DNA from: an uncultured Clostridia bacterium
Lineage (GTDB): Bacteria > Bacillota > Clostridia > TANB77 > CAG-508
Assembly (NCBI GenBank): GCA_934157035.1
Contig: CAKPHG010000003.1
Location: forward strand, 124,001 to 188,000
Direction: 5' to 3'
Length of the DNA: 64,000 bases
The position numbers and the translations under genes are program-made. Positions 1 to 7,295 of this stretch are shown piece after piece. The notes under the pieces were generated by a model, which was not told the DNA's origin, searched no databases, and was given only the letters and a program-made list of their open reading frames with translations. The first letter of the stretch is position 1. Every line of letters begins with the position of its first letter.

Positions 1-426
1 TATTATTCTTCCTCCATCTAAAGGATATATAGGTATTAAGTTAAATATTCCAATTAGAATATTTGAATATATTACTAACTGATTTTCAATATTAAAAAAC
101 GATATGTTAAATGCTGAAAAAACTATTATAAATATTAAATTTATTAAAGGTCCTGCTAATGCAATTATTATTTTTTTTAGTACTAATACTGTTCCCTTTT
201 TTATTTTTTTATTATAGTTTTCTACTTTTCCCTCAAATCCTACTGATAACCCAAAAGGCATTATCTCTAATGTATTTGGTTTAAATCCTAGCAAAATTCC
301 TACCATCATATGACCTAATTCATGAAATATTGCAAATAACATTAGTATTCCATATATTTCTATTTGCCTAGTTAAAATAAACAAAACTATAAATACAAAA
401 ATCTTTAAATTTAATCTTATTTTCAA
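1..426 (-). CDS. spoIVFB: SpoIVFB, M50 site-2 sporulation protease (partial)
   Basis: Intramembrane metalloprotease that releases active sigma-K from pro-sigma-K in the mother cell. The frame runs open off base 1, so only about 142 N-terminal residues are present. The zinc motif HELGH is at residues 35-39, and an LDGGR motif, the second metal-binding region of the family, lies at about 136-140. Hydrophobic segments surround both. The start is a TTG with GGAG six bases upstream; no ATG fits. It follows the SpoIVFA gene by 11 bases, the usual spoIVFA-spoIVFB operon. Identity is firm from the motifs and the neighbour. Confidence 0.9.
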   Translation of the reverse strand, partial: MKIRLNLKIFVFIVLFILTRQIEIYGILMLFAIFHELGHMMVGILLGFKPNTLEIMPFGLSVGFEGKVENYNKKIKKGTVLVLKKIIIALAGPLINLIFIIVFSAFNISFFNIENQLVIYSNILIGIFNLIPIYPLDGGRII

Positions 427-437
427 TTTTTTCTCCT

Positions 438-1418
438 TTATTCAAATGCTAAAATGTATTCAGGATTTACTGTTCTATTTTCTTTTCTCACTTCAAAATG
501 TAAATGTGGTCCTGTTGCATTTCCTGTTTCTCCAACTTCACCTATTTTTTGTCCTTGTGAAATTGTTTCTCCTTCCTTTACATATATGGTCTCACAATGT
601 GCATATAAAATCATTACATCATCATTTTTTATACACACATGATTACCATATCCTCCTTCTCCACTAACACTTGTTACAACCCCATCAGTTGCAGATATAA
701 AAACAGTTCCTTTATTTGCTGCTATATCTATTCCAGCATGATTTGCTGAAACAATATCTGTTGGTGTTCTTGGACCATATCTTGAAGTAATAACCCCTCT
801 AAGCGGTAATATAAAGTTAATTTTTGACTTTATATCGTTTGCATCTATTTCCATTTGTGATAATGGTACTGTATTATTTTCTTCATCTGCCGATGCTTCT
901 TTTGTTTCATTTGATTCGTTATCATTTTGAGCTTTTTCATCTGCTACAATTTCATTAATATCTCCTCCTCCAATTCCTCCTTCTGTTACATTTTCTTTTG
1001 AATCTTGAGTATTTTCTTCCTGTATTGCATTTTCATTTTGCTCGTTAATTTGTATTTCATTTTCTTTTTTATTGTTTTCTAAACTAAAAATTCCTTTCAA
1101 ATTATTTTCATAATATTCCATACAACTATTGTATATTTGACTAAAATCTATATCATAATTTAGGAATTCTTTTGTTTTGTTCATTACATTTTCTGAAAAT
1201 ATATAATTTGAATTTTTAACTAAATAAAATATAAAATAGATTAATAAGCAAATTAATATTTGTAAAATCATTTTTTTAAACAAAGAATAGTCTGTACCTG
1301 ATTTTATTTTTACATTTCTACTGTTGCTATAAACTCTTACATCATTTTGCATTTTTCTTCTGTTATAAATTTCCTCTGCTCGTCTAATTCTTTCTTCTGA
1401 ACTTAGTACTCTTTCCAA
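438..1418 (-). CDS. spoIVFA: SpoIVFA-like membrane protein with M23 (LytM) domain
   Basis: Mother-cell membrane partner that anchors and restrains SpoIVFB until the forespore signal arrives. The N-terminus is basic and charged. One membrane segment lies at about residues 48-68, followed by a long acidic, Asn/Glu-rich linker (about 110-195) and a C-terminal M23 domain. The metal-ligand pattern HAGID is at about 227-231 and HLHFEVR at about 303-309, so the metallopeptidase site looks intact rather than degenerate. It lies immediately upstream of spoIVFB. Whether the domain is an active endopeptidase or only a scaffold cannot be told from sequence. Confidence 0.88.
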   Translation of the reverse strand: MERVLSSEERIRRAEEIYNRRKMQNDVRVYSNSRNVKIKSGTDYSLFKKMILQILICLLIYFIFYLVKNSNYIFSENVMNKTKEFLNYDIDFSQIYNSCMEYYENNLKGIFSLENNKKENEIQINEQNENAIQEENTQDSKENVTEGGIGGGDINEIVADEKAQNDNESNETKEASADEENNTVPLSQMEIDANDIKSKINFILPLRGVITSRYGPRTPTDIVSANHAGIDIAANKGTVFISATDGVVTSVSGEGGYGNHVCIKNDDVMILYAHCETIYVKEGETISQGQKIGEVGETGNATGPHLHFEVRKENRTVNPEYILAFE

Positions 1419-1520
1419 TTAACACACCTCTTCCTTTGTAGGTCATTTGTTAATTTATATGCTAGTCTTCTTCTTTTATTCCAAAAATTATTTTTTAGAT
1501 TCGTTCCTAAATTTTAAAAT

Positions 1521-1570
1521 AAAGAAAACCAAAATTATTATTTTTCATTTAATAATTTTGGTTCTCTTTA
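1521..1570 (-). terminator. Intrinsic terminator
   Basis: A 20-bp inverted repeat with one mismatch (AAAGA.AACCAAAATTATTA) closes an 8-9 base loop. It lies just after the stop of the 116-residue protein gene on the minus strand and is T-rich on its 3' side. It separates that gene from spoIVFA. Confidence 0.75.
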
Positions 1571-1574
1571 TTTT

Positions 1575-1925
1575 TTAATTTAATATAATTCTAATTATAC
1601 AAAGCACTGAAAATATTGATAAAAAAGCAGTTAAAGCTAACATTTTTTTATATTTTTCTTTTATTTTTCTATTTTCTCCTCCTAATTCCTTTTCTCTTCC
1701 TTCTATTGCTTTTGCATATTCATTTACTATCATTTCCGCTTCTTTTACTATGCATTCTTTTTCATTTGTTTTATTACCTTTTGCATTTTTGTTTAAACTT
1801 TCTAATTTAGCTTTATGTAATTTCACATTACTTTTTAATACAATATATGCTTCTTCTATCACATTAGATTGTATATTTCTTAAAATTATCATATTTTTCA
1901 TATTATCAAAATCCATATAAAACAC
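1575..1925 (-). CDS. Hypothetical protein with C-terminal membrane anchor
   Basis: Not recognised. 116 residues: a charged, probably helical region (about 1-92, rich in Lys/Glu) followed by one strongly hydrophobic segment at about 93-114. That fits a tail-anchored or C-terminally anchored protein facing the cytoplasm. The annotated start is GTG; an ATG three codons in (1916) is an alternative, and the AAGGG upstream is 3 or 12 bases from the two candidates, so the start is unresolved. It lies between yyaC and spoIVFA with its own terminator, so a sporulation role is possible but only by context. Confidence 0.6.
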   Translation of the reverse strand: MFYMDFDNMKNMIILRNIQSNVIEEAYIVLKSNVKLHKAKLESLNKNAKGNKTNEKECIVKEAEMIVNEYAKAIEGREKELGGENRKIKEKYKKMLALTAFLSIFSVLCIIRIILN

Positions 1926-1985
1926 TATCCCTTCTATGTTTATATATAGATTTTTTCCACTTTTTATATAAATATACTTTTTATA

Positions 1986-2564
1986 TTAAGTATATTTAAT
2001 AACTTCTACTATTCCTTCTGCAATAATATTTGCTAAATTAATTACCGTGTTTAATGATGTATTTCTTAAGGAATAGAAATTATATTTTGAAATATTATGA
2101 TTTTCTCCTACAACTCCCTTTATACTTAATCTTCCTACTTTAATTTTATTCTTATTTAATCCTCTTCCCAATACAGTTTCTTTTTGATTTATAAATATTT
2201 TTCCTATATTTTCTCTTTTAGATAGAGCAGCATCTACTACTATAATATATGCATTAGGGTGCATTTTCTTTATCATATTTAAATTTGTTTTTGCATTAAT
2301 ATATGAAATATTATTATCTAATGTACCATATATGTTTATATTAAATATATTATACCCACTAAGCAACTCTTTTAGCTTTGTCCCAACTAATGGACCTAAG
2401 CAATCTCCAGTTACTTTATCCGTTCCAACACACAAAATAACCAATTCCAGAAATCCAACTTTGTTTTTTTCTTCATATAATATGCTTGTTAAATTTCTTA
2501 TAAATTCCTCTTTTTCTTCTCTTTTTTCATTACATCCATCATAATATTCATAATAGTAATCCAA
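1986..2564 (-). CDS. yyaC: YyaC-family sporulation protein (DUF1256)
   Basis: Member of the YyaC/DUF1256 family, whose fold resembles hydrogenase-maturation and germination proteases. The signature GTDKVTGDCLGPLVGTKL is at about residues 47-64, including the conserved acidic residues of that fold, and IIVVDAALSKRENIG is at about 107-121. The length (192) is typical. It is found in spore-formers and is probably expressed during sporulation; the biochemical function is not established. The ATG start is supported by a downstream-spaced AGGAGG. Confidence 0.85.
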   Translation of the reverse strand: MDYYYEYYDGCNEKREEKEEFIRNLTSILYEEKNKVGFLELVILCVGTDKVTGDCLGPLVGTKLKELLSGYNIFNINIYGTLDNNISYINAKTNLNMIKKMHPNAYIIVVDAALSKRENIGKIFINQKETVLGRGLNKNKIKVGRLSIKGVVGENHNISKYNFYSLRNTSLNTVINLANIIAEGIVEVIKYT

Positions 2565-2625
2565 ATTAATACAACCTCCTGTTTTTATATAATTAGACTA
2601 TGTTGTCTTTTATAATTTATTCCTA

Positions 2626-2868
2626 TTATTTTCTAGAACTAATAATTATATTTATGTCATTATTATTTTTATACTTTGTTATAATATCACTAGAAAAGCC
2701 TGCCACATCGTTTGAAAGTATTATAGTTTTATAATCCTCGTTAATTAATTTTTTTATCTTTTCGTCTATTTCCTCTGGATTTTTCAACTTATATACATCC
2801 ATTCCTAATCTTTCTGCTGTTATAAAATTTTTATTATCATTTTCTTGTTTTATCCATGATATTTTCAT
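2626..2868 (-). CDS. Small Rossmann-like protein resembling V-type ATPase subunit F
   Basis: 80 residues from the ATG at 2868, which has AGGTG six bases upstream; the GTG three codons earlier overlaps that site and is less likely. The pattern of an alternating strand, AERLGMDVYKLKNPEE, then a buried strand and SNDVAGF resembles the small subunit F of V/A-type ATPases. No other ATPase subunit gene is nearby, so it may be a stand-alone relative. It is next to yyaC on the same strand. The function is unknown and the family assignment is tentative. Confidence 0.45.
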   Translation of the reverse strand: MKISWIKQENDNKNFITAERLGMDVYKLKNPEEIDEKIKKLINEDYKTIILSNDVAGFSSDIITKYKNNNDINIIISSRK

Positions 2869-3072
2869 TTTTATCACCTAATTATATTTTTTCTTTTTCT
2901 TGCTATTTTATTCAAAGACAAGAGACCAAAAAATCCTATTATATTTACTTTATCTTTATTTAGCTTATTATTTTTATATAAATTTACAAATTATGACATA
3001 TTTGTTGACTTTTAGACGTTTTTATTTTATTATTTTATAAGTTTAAAGATTAATAAAAGGAGAGTTTTTATT

Positions 3073-3567
3073 ATGTTAAAAGAATTTAAAGAGTTTGCTT
3101 TAAAAGGAAATATTATGGATATGGCAATAGGTGTTATTATAGGTGGTGCTTTTCAAAAAATAGTAACATCATTAGTAAATGATATTATTATGCCTGCAAT
3201 TTCTATTTTCACTGGTAAAGTTGATTTTTCAGACTTAGTAGTTACAGTAGGTAATTCTTCAATTAAATACGGATCTTTTATTACTACTATTGTTGACTTT
3301 TTGATAATTGCTTTCTCAATTTTTATTGCAATTCGTACTATAAATAAATTAAATGATAGAGCCAAACAAGATTTAGATAAAATGTCTAAAAAAAGTAAAT
3401 TTTTTAAAAGTAAAAAGAAAAAAGATGAGCCTATTGTCGAACCTACTACAAAGGTATGTCCTTACTGTTTATCAGAAATAAACATAAAAGCCATTAGATG
3501 TCCTCATTGTACATCCGAATTAAATGTAGAAGAAAAAGTAAAAAAATCAAAAAAAGAAACAAAATAA
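3073..3567 (+). CDS. mscL: MscL mechanosensitive channel with C-terminal zinc-ribbon extension
   Basis: Large-conductance osmotic safety valve of the cytoplasmic membrane. The N-terminal FKEFALKGNIMDMAIGVIIG block, TM1 (about 15-45) and TM2 (about 70-95) are canonical. Beyond the usual cytoplasmic helix (Lys-rich, about 98-120) it has an extra tail with CPYC (about 133-136) and CPHC (about 148-151), a pair of CxxC knuckles able to bind one zinc. At 164 residues it is longer than ordinary MscL (about 130-150). RBS AAAGGAG precedes the ATG. It is transcribed alone, with a terminator directly after. Confidence 0.95.
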   Translation: MLKEFKEFALKGNIMDMAIGVIIGGAFQKIVTSLVNDIIMPAISIFTGKVDFSDLVVTVGNSSIKYGSFITTIVDFLIIAFSIFIAIRTINKLNDRAKQDLDKMSKKSKFFKSKKKKDEPIVEPTTKVCPYCLSEINIKAIRCPHCTSELNVEEKVKKSKKETK

Positions 3568-3572
3568 AAAAC

Positions 3573-3604
3573 AAAAAAACAATCTAAAATAGATTGTTTT
3601 TTTA
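3573..3604 (+). terminator. Terminator after mscL
   Basis: The inverted repeat AAAAAACAATCTA / TAGATTGTTTTTT has a 4-5 base loop, followed by T residues. The A-run on the other side lets it serve convergent spo0A as well. Confidence 0.8.
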
Positions 3605-3635
3605 CTTTTTTAATCATTTATTTTATATTACTTCA

Positions 3636-4454
3636 TTACGCTGTTTTTAGCTCTAATCTTAATTTATCAGCTATCATTGCTATAAATTCACTATTTGTTG
3701 GCTTTCCTTTAGCAGCTGAAACTGTGTATCCAAAGATACTTTCTACTGTTTCTGTTTGACCTCTTCCCCATGCAACTTCTATTGCATGACGTATTGCTCT
3801 TTCTACTCTAGAAGGAGTTGTTTTATATTTTTCTGCTATTTCTGGGTATAATTGCTTTGTTATTTGGTTTATTATATCTATATCATTTACTACCATCATT
3901 ATTGCTTCTCTTAAATATTGGTAACCTTTTATATGAGCTGGTACACCAACTTCATGTATTACATTTGTTACTAGTGCTTCTAAATTTCCTTCATCTTTTT
4001 TACTTTCTGGAGCTATTTCTATATATTGTTGTTTTATTTCCCTATTTGCAAAACTCCCCTTTATACTACCTGGTTCGTAGTATTTAAATTCCTTAATTCT
4101 TTTCATTAATAAAGAAATATCAAATGGTTTTACAATATAATATTCTGCTCCTAAATTTATTGCTTTTTGTGTTATTTTGTCTTGTCCAACAGCAGAAAGC
4201 ATAATACATAGTGGCATTTTTTCAATATTATTTGTGTTTAGCATTTCTAATACGCCTAAACCATCCAAATGAGGCATTATTACATCTAATAAAACTACAT
4301 CTGGTTGTTTTTCTAATATCATTTTGTATGCTTCATTACCGTCTTTAGCCATGCCTACAACTTCCATTTCATTTTCTTTTTGTAAATAATCATTTAATGT
4401 CATAGCAAATTCTACATTGTCATCTGCAATTAAAACCCTAATTTTGTCATTCAC
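3636..4454 (-). CDS. spo0A: Spo0A, master regulator of sporulation
   Basis: Response regulator that, when phosphorylated, binds 0A boxes and commits the cell to sporulation. The receiver domain (about 1-125) has the DD pair near residue 10, the phosphoacceptor in VVLLDVIMPH (about 55-64) and the switch Lys in YYIVKPFD. The C-terminal DNA-binding domain contains GVPAHIKGYQYLREAI and the highly conserved TPSRVERAIRHAIEVAWGRG recognition region. The start is taken as GTG at 4454, seven bases after GGGGGAG. This gives 272 residues, the family length, and avoids overlap with yigZ; a longer frame extends to 4583 but lacks homology. Confidence 0.97.
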   Translation of the reverse strand: MNDKIRVLIADDNVEFAMTLNDYLQKENEMEVVGMAKDGNEAYKMILEKQPDVVLLDVIMPHLDGLGVLEMLNTNNIEKMPLCIMLSAVGQDKITQKAINLGAEYYIVKPFDISLLMKRIKEFKYYEPGSIKGSFANREIKQQYIEIAPESKKDEGNLEALVTNVIHEVGVPAHIKGYQYLREAIMMVVNDIDIINQITKQLYPEIAEKYKTTPSRVERAIRHAIEVAWGRGQTETVESIFGYTVSAAKGKPTNSEFIAMIADKLRLELKTA

Positions 4455-4503
4455 CTTTATTCTCCCCCTATACATATATTTTTGTAAAATTTTTACATTT
4501 CGA

Positions 4504-4532
4504 ATTATAATATGTTTTAGGCGTTTTTGCAA
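4504..4532 (-). promoter_or_regulatory. Sigma-A-type promoter of spo0A
   Basis: On the minus strand there is TTGCAA at 4532-4527, a 17-base spacer and a perfect TATAAT at 4509-4504, about 50 bases before the chosen GTG start. It supports that start and indicates transcription independent of yigZ. Confidence 0.7.
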
Positions 4533-4572
4533 TAGTTTTTTGGAAATTTTTTCAAGTTTTTGTATTTTTTGT

Positions 4573-5205
4573 TTATATTTCAATGTTTTTTCTTATATTT
4601 TTTTCTTTTATAATTTTTATTTCTTCTATTTTTAATGTACCTTTTCCAATTAATTCTTCTATTTTACTTTTTTCTATCTGTGTTGCTTCTATTCTACTTT
4701 TTATTTTTTCATCATACACTACATTTATTATATTAATATTATTTTTTTCACAATAATACTTAAATTTTTCCCATTCATTATATAAAATGGTTACTTCTAC
4801 TTCATACCCAATTTCTTCATTCACAATTTTAACCTTTTCTAGAGCTTTTATAGTTGCTTCTGAATATGCTTTTACTAGTCCTCCTGTACCAAGTAGTATT
4901 CCTCCAAAATACCTAGTTACTACTACTAGTATATTTGTTAATTCATTTTTAGTTATAATGTTTAACATAGGAGCTCCTGCTGTCCCACTTGGTTCACCAT
5001 CATCTGACATTTTGTTAACTACCCCATCTTTAGTTAAAATTGAGTACGCATAACAATGGTGTTTAGCATCATAATATTTTTTTCTTATTTCTTTTAAAAT
5101 GTTTTCTATTTCTTCTTGTGTTTGAACATAATAAATATTTGCTATAAATTTCGATTTTTTTTCGACTATTTGTGCTGAAGTATTCTCTGATATTGTTTTT
5201 GACAC
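4573..5205 (-). CDS. yigZ: YigZ/IMPACT family protein
   Basis: Two-domain IMPACT-family protein of about 210 residues, the usual length. The N-terminal domain carries the family pattern KSKFIANIYYV, then HHCYAYSI at about 50-57 and DDGEPSGTAGAPML at about 68-81, followed by VVVTRYFGGILLGTGGLVKAY. The C-terminal domain is an EF-G domain V-like ferredoxin fold (about 135-200). The family is linked to translation and stress control, but the bacterial function is not well defined. It lies upstream of spo0A on the same strand. Confidence 0.93.
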   Translation of the reverse strand: MSKTISENTSAQIVEKKSKFIANIYYVQTQEEIENILKEIRKKYYDAKHHCYAYSILTKDGVVNKMSDDGEPSGTAGAPMLNIITKNELTNILVVVTRYFGGILLGTGGLVKAYSEATIKALEKVKIVNEEIGYEVEVTILYNEWEKFKYYCEKNNINIINVVYDEKIKSRIEATQIEKSKIEELIGKGTLKIEEIKIIKEKNIRKNIEI

Positions 5206-5352
5206 TTTGCTTTTTTCCTCTCTTTTTTATTTACATTGCATTAAGTTAAATTTCACATAATTAAATTTAATTTATATGATACTAAATTTTAGCTAAAAAA
5301 TCAACTTTTGAAATTTTTTTAAGATTTTGAATCAGAAAAATTTGAAAATTAG

Positions 5353-5381
5353 TTGACAAGTTGTCTAAAATAAGTTAAAAT
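5353..5381 (+). promoter_or_regulatory. Promoter of the tRNA-His/tRNA-Gln unit
   Basis: TTGACA at 5353-5358, a 17-base spacer and TAAAAT at 5376-5381, ending about 20 bases before tRNA-His. Both tRNAs are probably one transcript ended by the terminator at about 5589. Confidence 0.75.
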
Positions 5382-5401
5382 AGTAAATGCATTTGGAAAT
5401 G

Positions 5402-5478
5402 GTGGATTTAGCGTAGTTGGTTAACGCGCCAGTTTGTGGCACTGGAGACCATGGGTTCGAGTCCCATATTCCACCCCA
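5402..5478 (+). tRNA. tRNA-His (GTG)
   Basis: Complete cloverleaf: acceptor GTGGATT pairs with ATTCCAC (one T-T mismatch), D stem GCG/CGC, anticodon stem CCAGT/ACTGG with loop TTGTGGC giving anticodon GTG, T stem ATGGG/CCCAT around TTCGAGT, and an encoded CCA. The G at 5401 can supply the G-1 that pairs with C73, as expected for tRNA-His. Confidence 0.97.
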
Positions 5479-5506
5479 TTTATATTTAGCATAAAATTTA
5501 TCATAT

Positions 5507-5581
5507 TGGGCTGTAGCCAAGCGGTAAGGCACCAGACTTTGACTCTGGCATGCGCTAGTTCGAATCTAGCCAGCCCAGCCA
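5507..5581 (+). tRNA. tRNA-Gln (TTG)
   Basis: Acceptor TGGGCTG pairs with CAGCCCA. The anticodon loop CTTTGAC reads TTG, the T arm is CTAGT/TCTAG-like around TTCGAAT, and CCA is encoded. It starts 29 bases after tRNA-His. A U1-A72 acceptor end is usual for tRNA-Gln and is a recognition feature of the GatCAB route. Confidence 0.96.
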
Positions 5582-5588
5582 ATAAAAA

Positions 5589-5627
5589 GAACTATACGAA
5601 CGAAAGTGAGTTATAGTTTTTTTTTAT
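5589..5627 (+). terminator. Terminator of the tRNA unit
   Basis: AACTATA / TATAGTT arms flank a 15-base loop and are followed by nine T residues, a few bases after the tRNA-Gln CCA. Confidence 0.75.
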
Positions 5628-5678
5628 TTTTTCATATATTATAAATGGTAAAATTAAATTATTTTGTCTTGTTTTTAT

Positions 5679-5828
5679 CTACAAAACAATAATTTGTAAA
5701 TTTATTAGTAATTTTATTCCAATTACTAATAGTATAATTGATATGACTTCCTCGATAATTGTGCTTGTTCCAAGTCTTTTTATTAGTTTAATAAAGAAAC
5801 TAATTCTCCGATTATTGTCTTTTTTCAT
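5679..5828 (-). CDS. Small membrane protein, unrecognised
   Basis: 49 residues. The N-terminus is basic (MKKDNNRR) and one hydrophobic segment covers about 26-48. AAAGGA lies six bases before the ATG, which is the main support. It follows the receiver-like ORF on the same strand with an 18-base gap, so the two are probably co-transcribed. No family is recognised. The short length and A/T-rich sequence leave real doubt. Confidence 0.4.
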   Translation of the reverse strand: MKKDNNRRISFFIKLIKRLGTSTIIEEVISIILLVIGIKLLINLQIIVL

Positions 5829-5846
5829 AATACATCCTTTCATTTT

Positions 5847-6236
5847 TTATTGAAGACAAAAATTTTTAATCATTTTTTTCAAACTTTCAAAACTTCTTGC
5901 CTTACCTAAAAATGGATATGCAATTTCTTTTAGATTTTCAACTTGTTCATCATAAATTTCAGTTTTTGAATAAATTATAGTCGGAATTTTTATATCCTCA
6001 TGTGCTAAATCATACATCATTTTTAACCCTTCTCTTGCATCTTCTACAATTGGATTATCTATAAATTGTGGAATTCCTAAATCTGTAATCAAAAGACTAA
6101 ATTGTGTTTCTCTGACTTTTTGAAAGACTTTAGTTACAAATTTTTCAGTTTTATAATCTGTTATTCCTTCTTTCTCTAATAACCGAATTATATTATCTTT
6201 CTTTGCCTCATTATCTTCTACAATTAATATTCCTCT
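5847..6236 (-). pseudogene. Receiver-domain (REC-like) ORF without a normal start codon
   Basis: The frame is open from an in-frame TAA just above 6236 to the stop at 5847 and encodes about 130 residues like a stand-alone receiver: GILIVEDNEA at the front (acidic pocket), LLITDLGIP (phosphoacceptor Asp), PTIIYSKTE (switch Ser/Thr strand) and FLGKARSF (switch Lys). No ATG, GTG or TTG exists before the TTG at 6092, which would remove the front third. The AAAGAGG upstream is spaced for an ATT codon. Either it initiates at a rare codon or the start was lost. It shares its leader with the gene at 9627-10229. Confidence 0.55.
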
Positions 6237-6240
6237 TTAA

Positions 6241-6355
6241 ATAAATTTATTTGATGTCTCAGTGTCCTATATGTTAACTCTAAAAAGAGATTATAAAAAT
6301 TAATTAACTTTGCTAAATTTATGTGAATTATAACATCATTTCGTATAAAAGTAAA
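6241..6355 (-). repeat. Duplicated promoter-leader, copy A
   Basis: About 115 bases closely match 10245-10362 (copy B), including a long block GATTATAAAAATTAATTA on the plus strand. On the minus strand both hold a promoter, TTTACT-17-TATAAT here (6355-6350 and 6332-6327). Copy A reads into the receiver-like ORF, copy B into the 200-residue protein gene. Confidence 0.75.
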
Positions 6356-6434
6356 AAAAAGTGAACTAAGAATATTTCTTAATTCACTTTCACTTCTTAA
6401 TATCATGGTAATTTTCTATTCCTTATTCTTTTAC

Positions 6435-6691
6435 TTATTTCTTCAAAACTTTCATTATTATTTTTTCAGTAATAAGTTCAGCAAAATATCCTATTAATCT
6501 TACTATTGCTTCTGTAAAAAGAACTATTCCTATGCTTCAAATAATTACTAAGATTTCTGAATAAGGTGTAAAATCATATTTCATTTGTATTATTTGAGAT
6601 TGAATATCCTCAAATAATATCCAAGCGAAATTCACCACAAAAAACATTATTTGTCCCATCCGTGCCCAAAATTTAATTTTTTTACTACCAT
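6435..6691 (-). pseudogene. Broken small membrane-protein gene (frameshift plus internal TGA)
   Basis: A strong RBS (AAGGAGG) precedes an ATG at 6691, but the frame stops after 14 codons. Removing a one-base shift in the first codons (ATGGTAGT reading as ATG-G.T-AGT) opens a frame starting KKIKFWARMGQIMFFVVNFA and continuing ILFEDIQSQIIQ to an in-frame TGA where Trp would fit, then SIGIVLFTEAIVRLIGYFAE to the TAA at 6435. Two hydrophobic segments suggest a small, holin-like integral protein. Two independent lesions mean it is dead. The family is not recognised. Confidence 0.55.
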
Positions 6692-6725
6692 AAATTTAAT
6701 CCTCCTTAACAATTCTGTTTATGAG

Positions 6726-6914
6726 TTACTTTAAACCTGCAATTAATTCATCATAATCTTCTGCTAATGGCATTCCTAGCAATCGCTTATAGTCTTGCAT
6801 TTCTTCTTCAGTCCGTTTTTTTTCAAAAGTATCATAAAAAGATTCAACTCTGCCACCTGCATCAATAATTGCCTGTTGTTCTAGTGTTATAAGTGTTTTT
6901 CTTGCTTCTTCCAT
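6726..6914 (-). CDS. Small acidic protein, unrecognised
   Basis: 62 residues, soluble, largely helical by composition (MEEARKTLITLEQQ, then KRTEEEMQDYKRLLG). GGAG lies eight bases before the ATG. It is the first gene of the small minus-strand cassette that also holds the broken membrane gene, the receiver-like ORF and the 49-residue protein. Its codon use is slightly less A/T-extreme than that of flanking genes. No function can be assigned. Confidence 0.5.
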   Translation of the reverse strand: MEEARKTLITLEQQAIIDAGGRVESFYDTFEKKRTEEEMQDYKRLLGMPLAEDYDELIAGLK

Positions 6915-7295
6915 AACATTTTCTCCTTAAAAATACTAATTTTTAAAGTTACATCTATATTAAAACTTGCCTTGGCAAGATATAAAATTTATATAAGAAG
7001 TTTATCATAAATTTGCTCAAATATCAATGTCAAAATAGTAAAAAATATTAAATTGACAATATTACAATAATATGTTAATATATTAATATGTTTTAAGAGT
7101 ATACCTAGAAAATTATAACTTTTTGAGCGGTATAGAATAGCAAATATGTTATTTACACAGATGTGAGATATAATAGAAGTCTTGCAGAGGAGTCTTAAAT
7201 GATTTCTTTGTGAGGCTTTTTTATTAAATAATTTTCTAAGGGTATATAGAATAATAAGCCAATATATGAAAATAAAATAGAAAGAAGTGATATAA
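6915..7295 (+). promoter_or_regulatory. Gene-free stretch with promoter and long leader before the phosphorylase
   Basis: The plus strand has TTGACA at 7053-7058, a 17-base spacer and TAATAT at 7076-7081. The transcript would have a leader of about 205 bases. It contains GAGGAG followed by ATGATTTCTTTGTGA (7198-7212), a possible four-codon leader ORF, and then a T-run. No known riboswitch is recognised. The rest is A/T-rich with no supported gene. Confidence 0.5.

Noticed and set aside
4455..4583. A 43-residue N-terminal extension of Spo0A
   Set aside because: The extended frame starts inside the yigZ 3' end, contains the TTGCAA-17-TATAAT promoter, and lacks Spo0A homology; the GTG at 4454 has a good RBS and gives the family length.
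5434..5616. A plus-strand 60-residue ORF
   Set aside because: It runs through both tRNA genes and is a chance reading of their sequence.
6224..6406. A 60-residue ORF in the duplicated leader
   Set aside because: It covers the conserved promoter and leader block, has no RBS, and its frame is not preserved in the second copy of the leader.
6530..6545. TGA read as Trp (recoding)
   Set aside because: The same gene has a second, independent frameshift, and other genes in the window use TGA as a stop, so decay is simpler.
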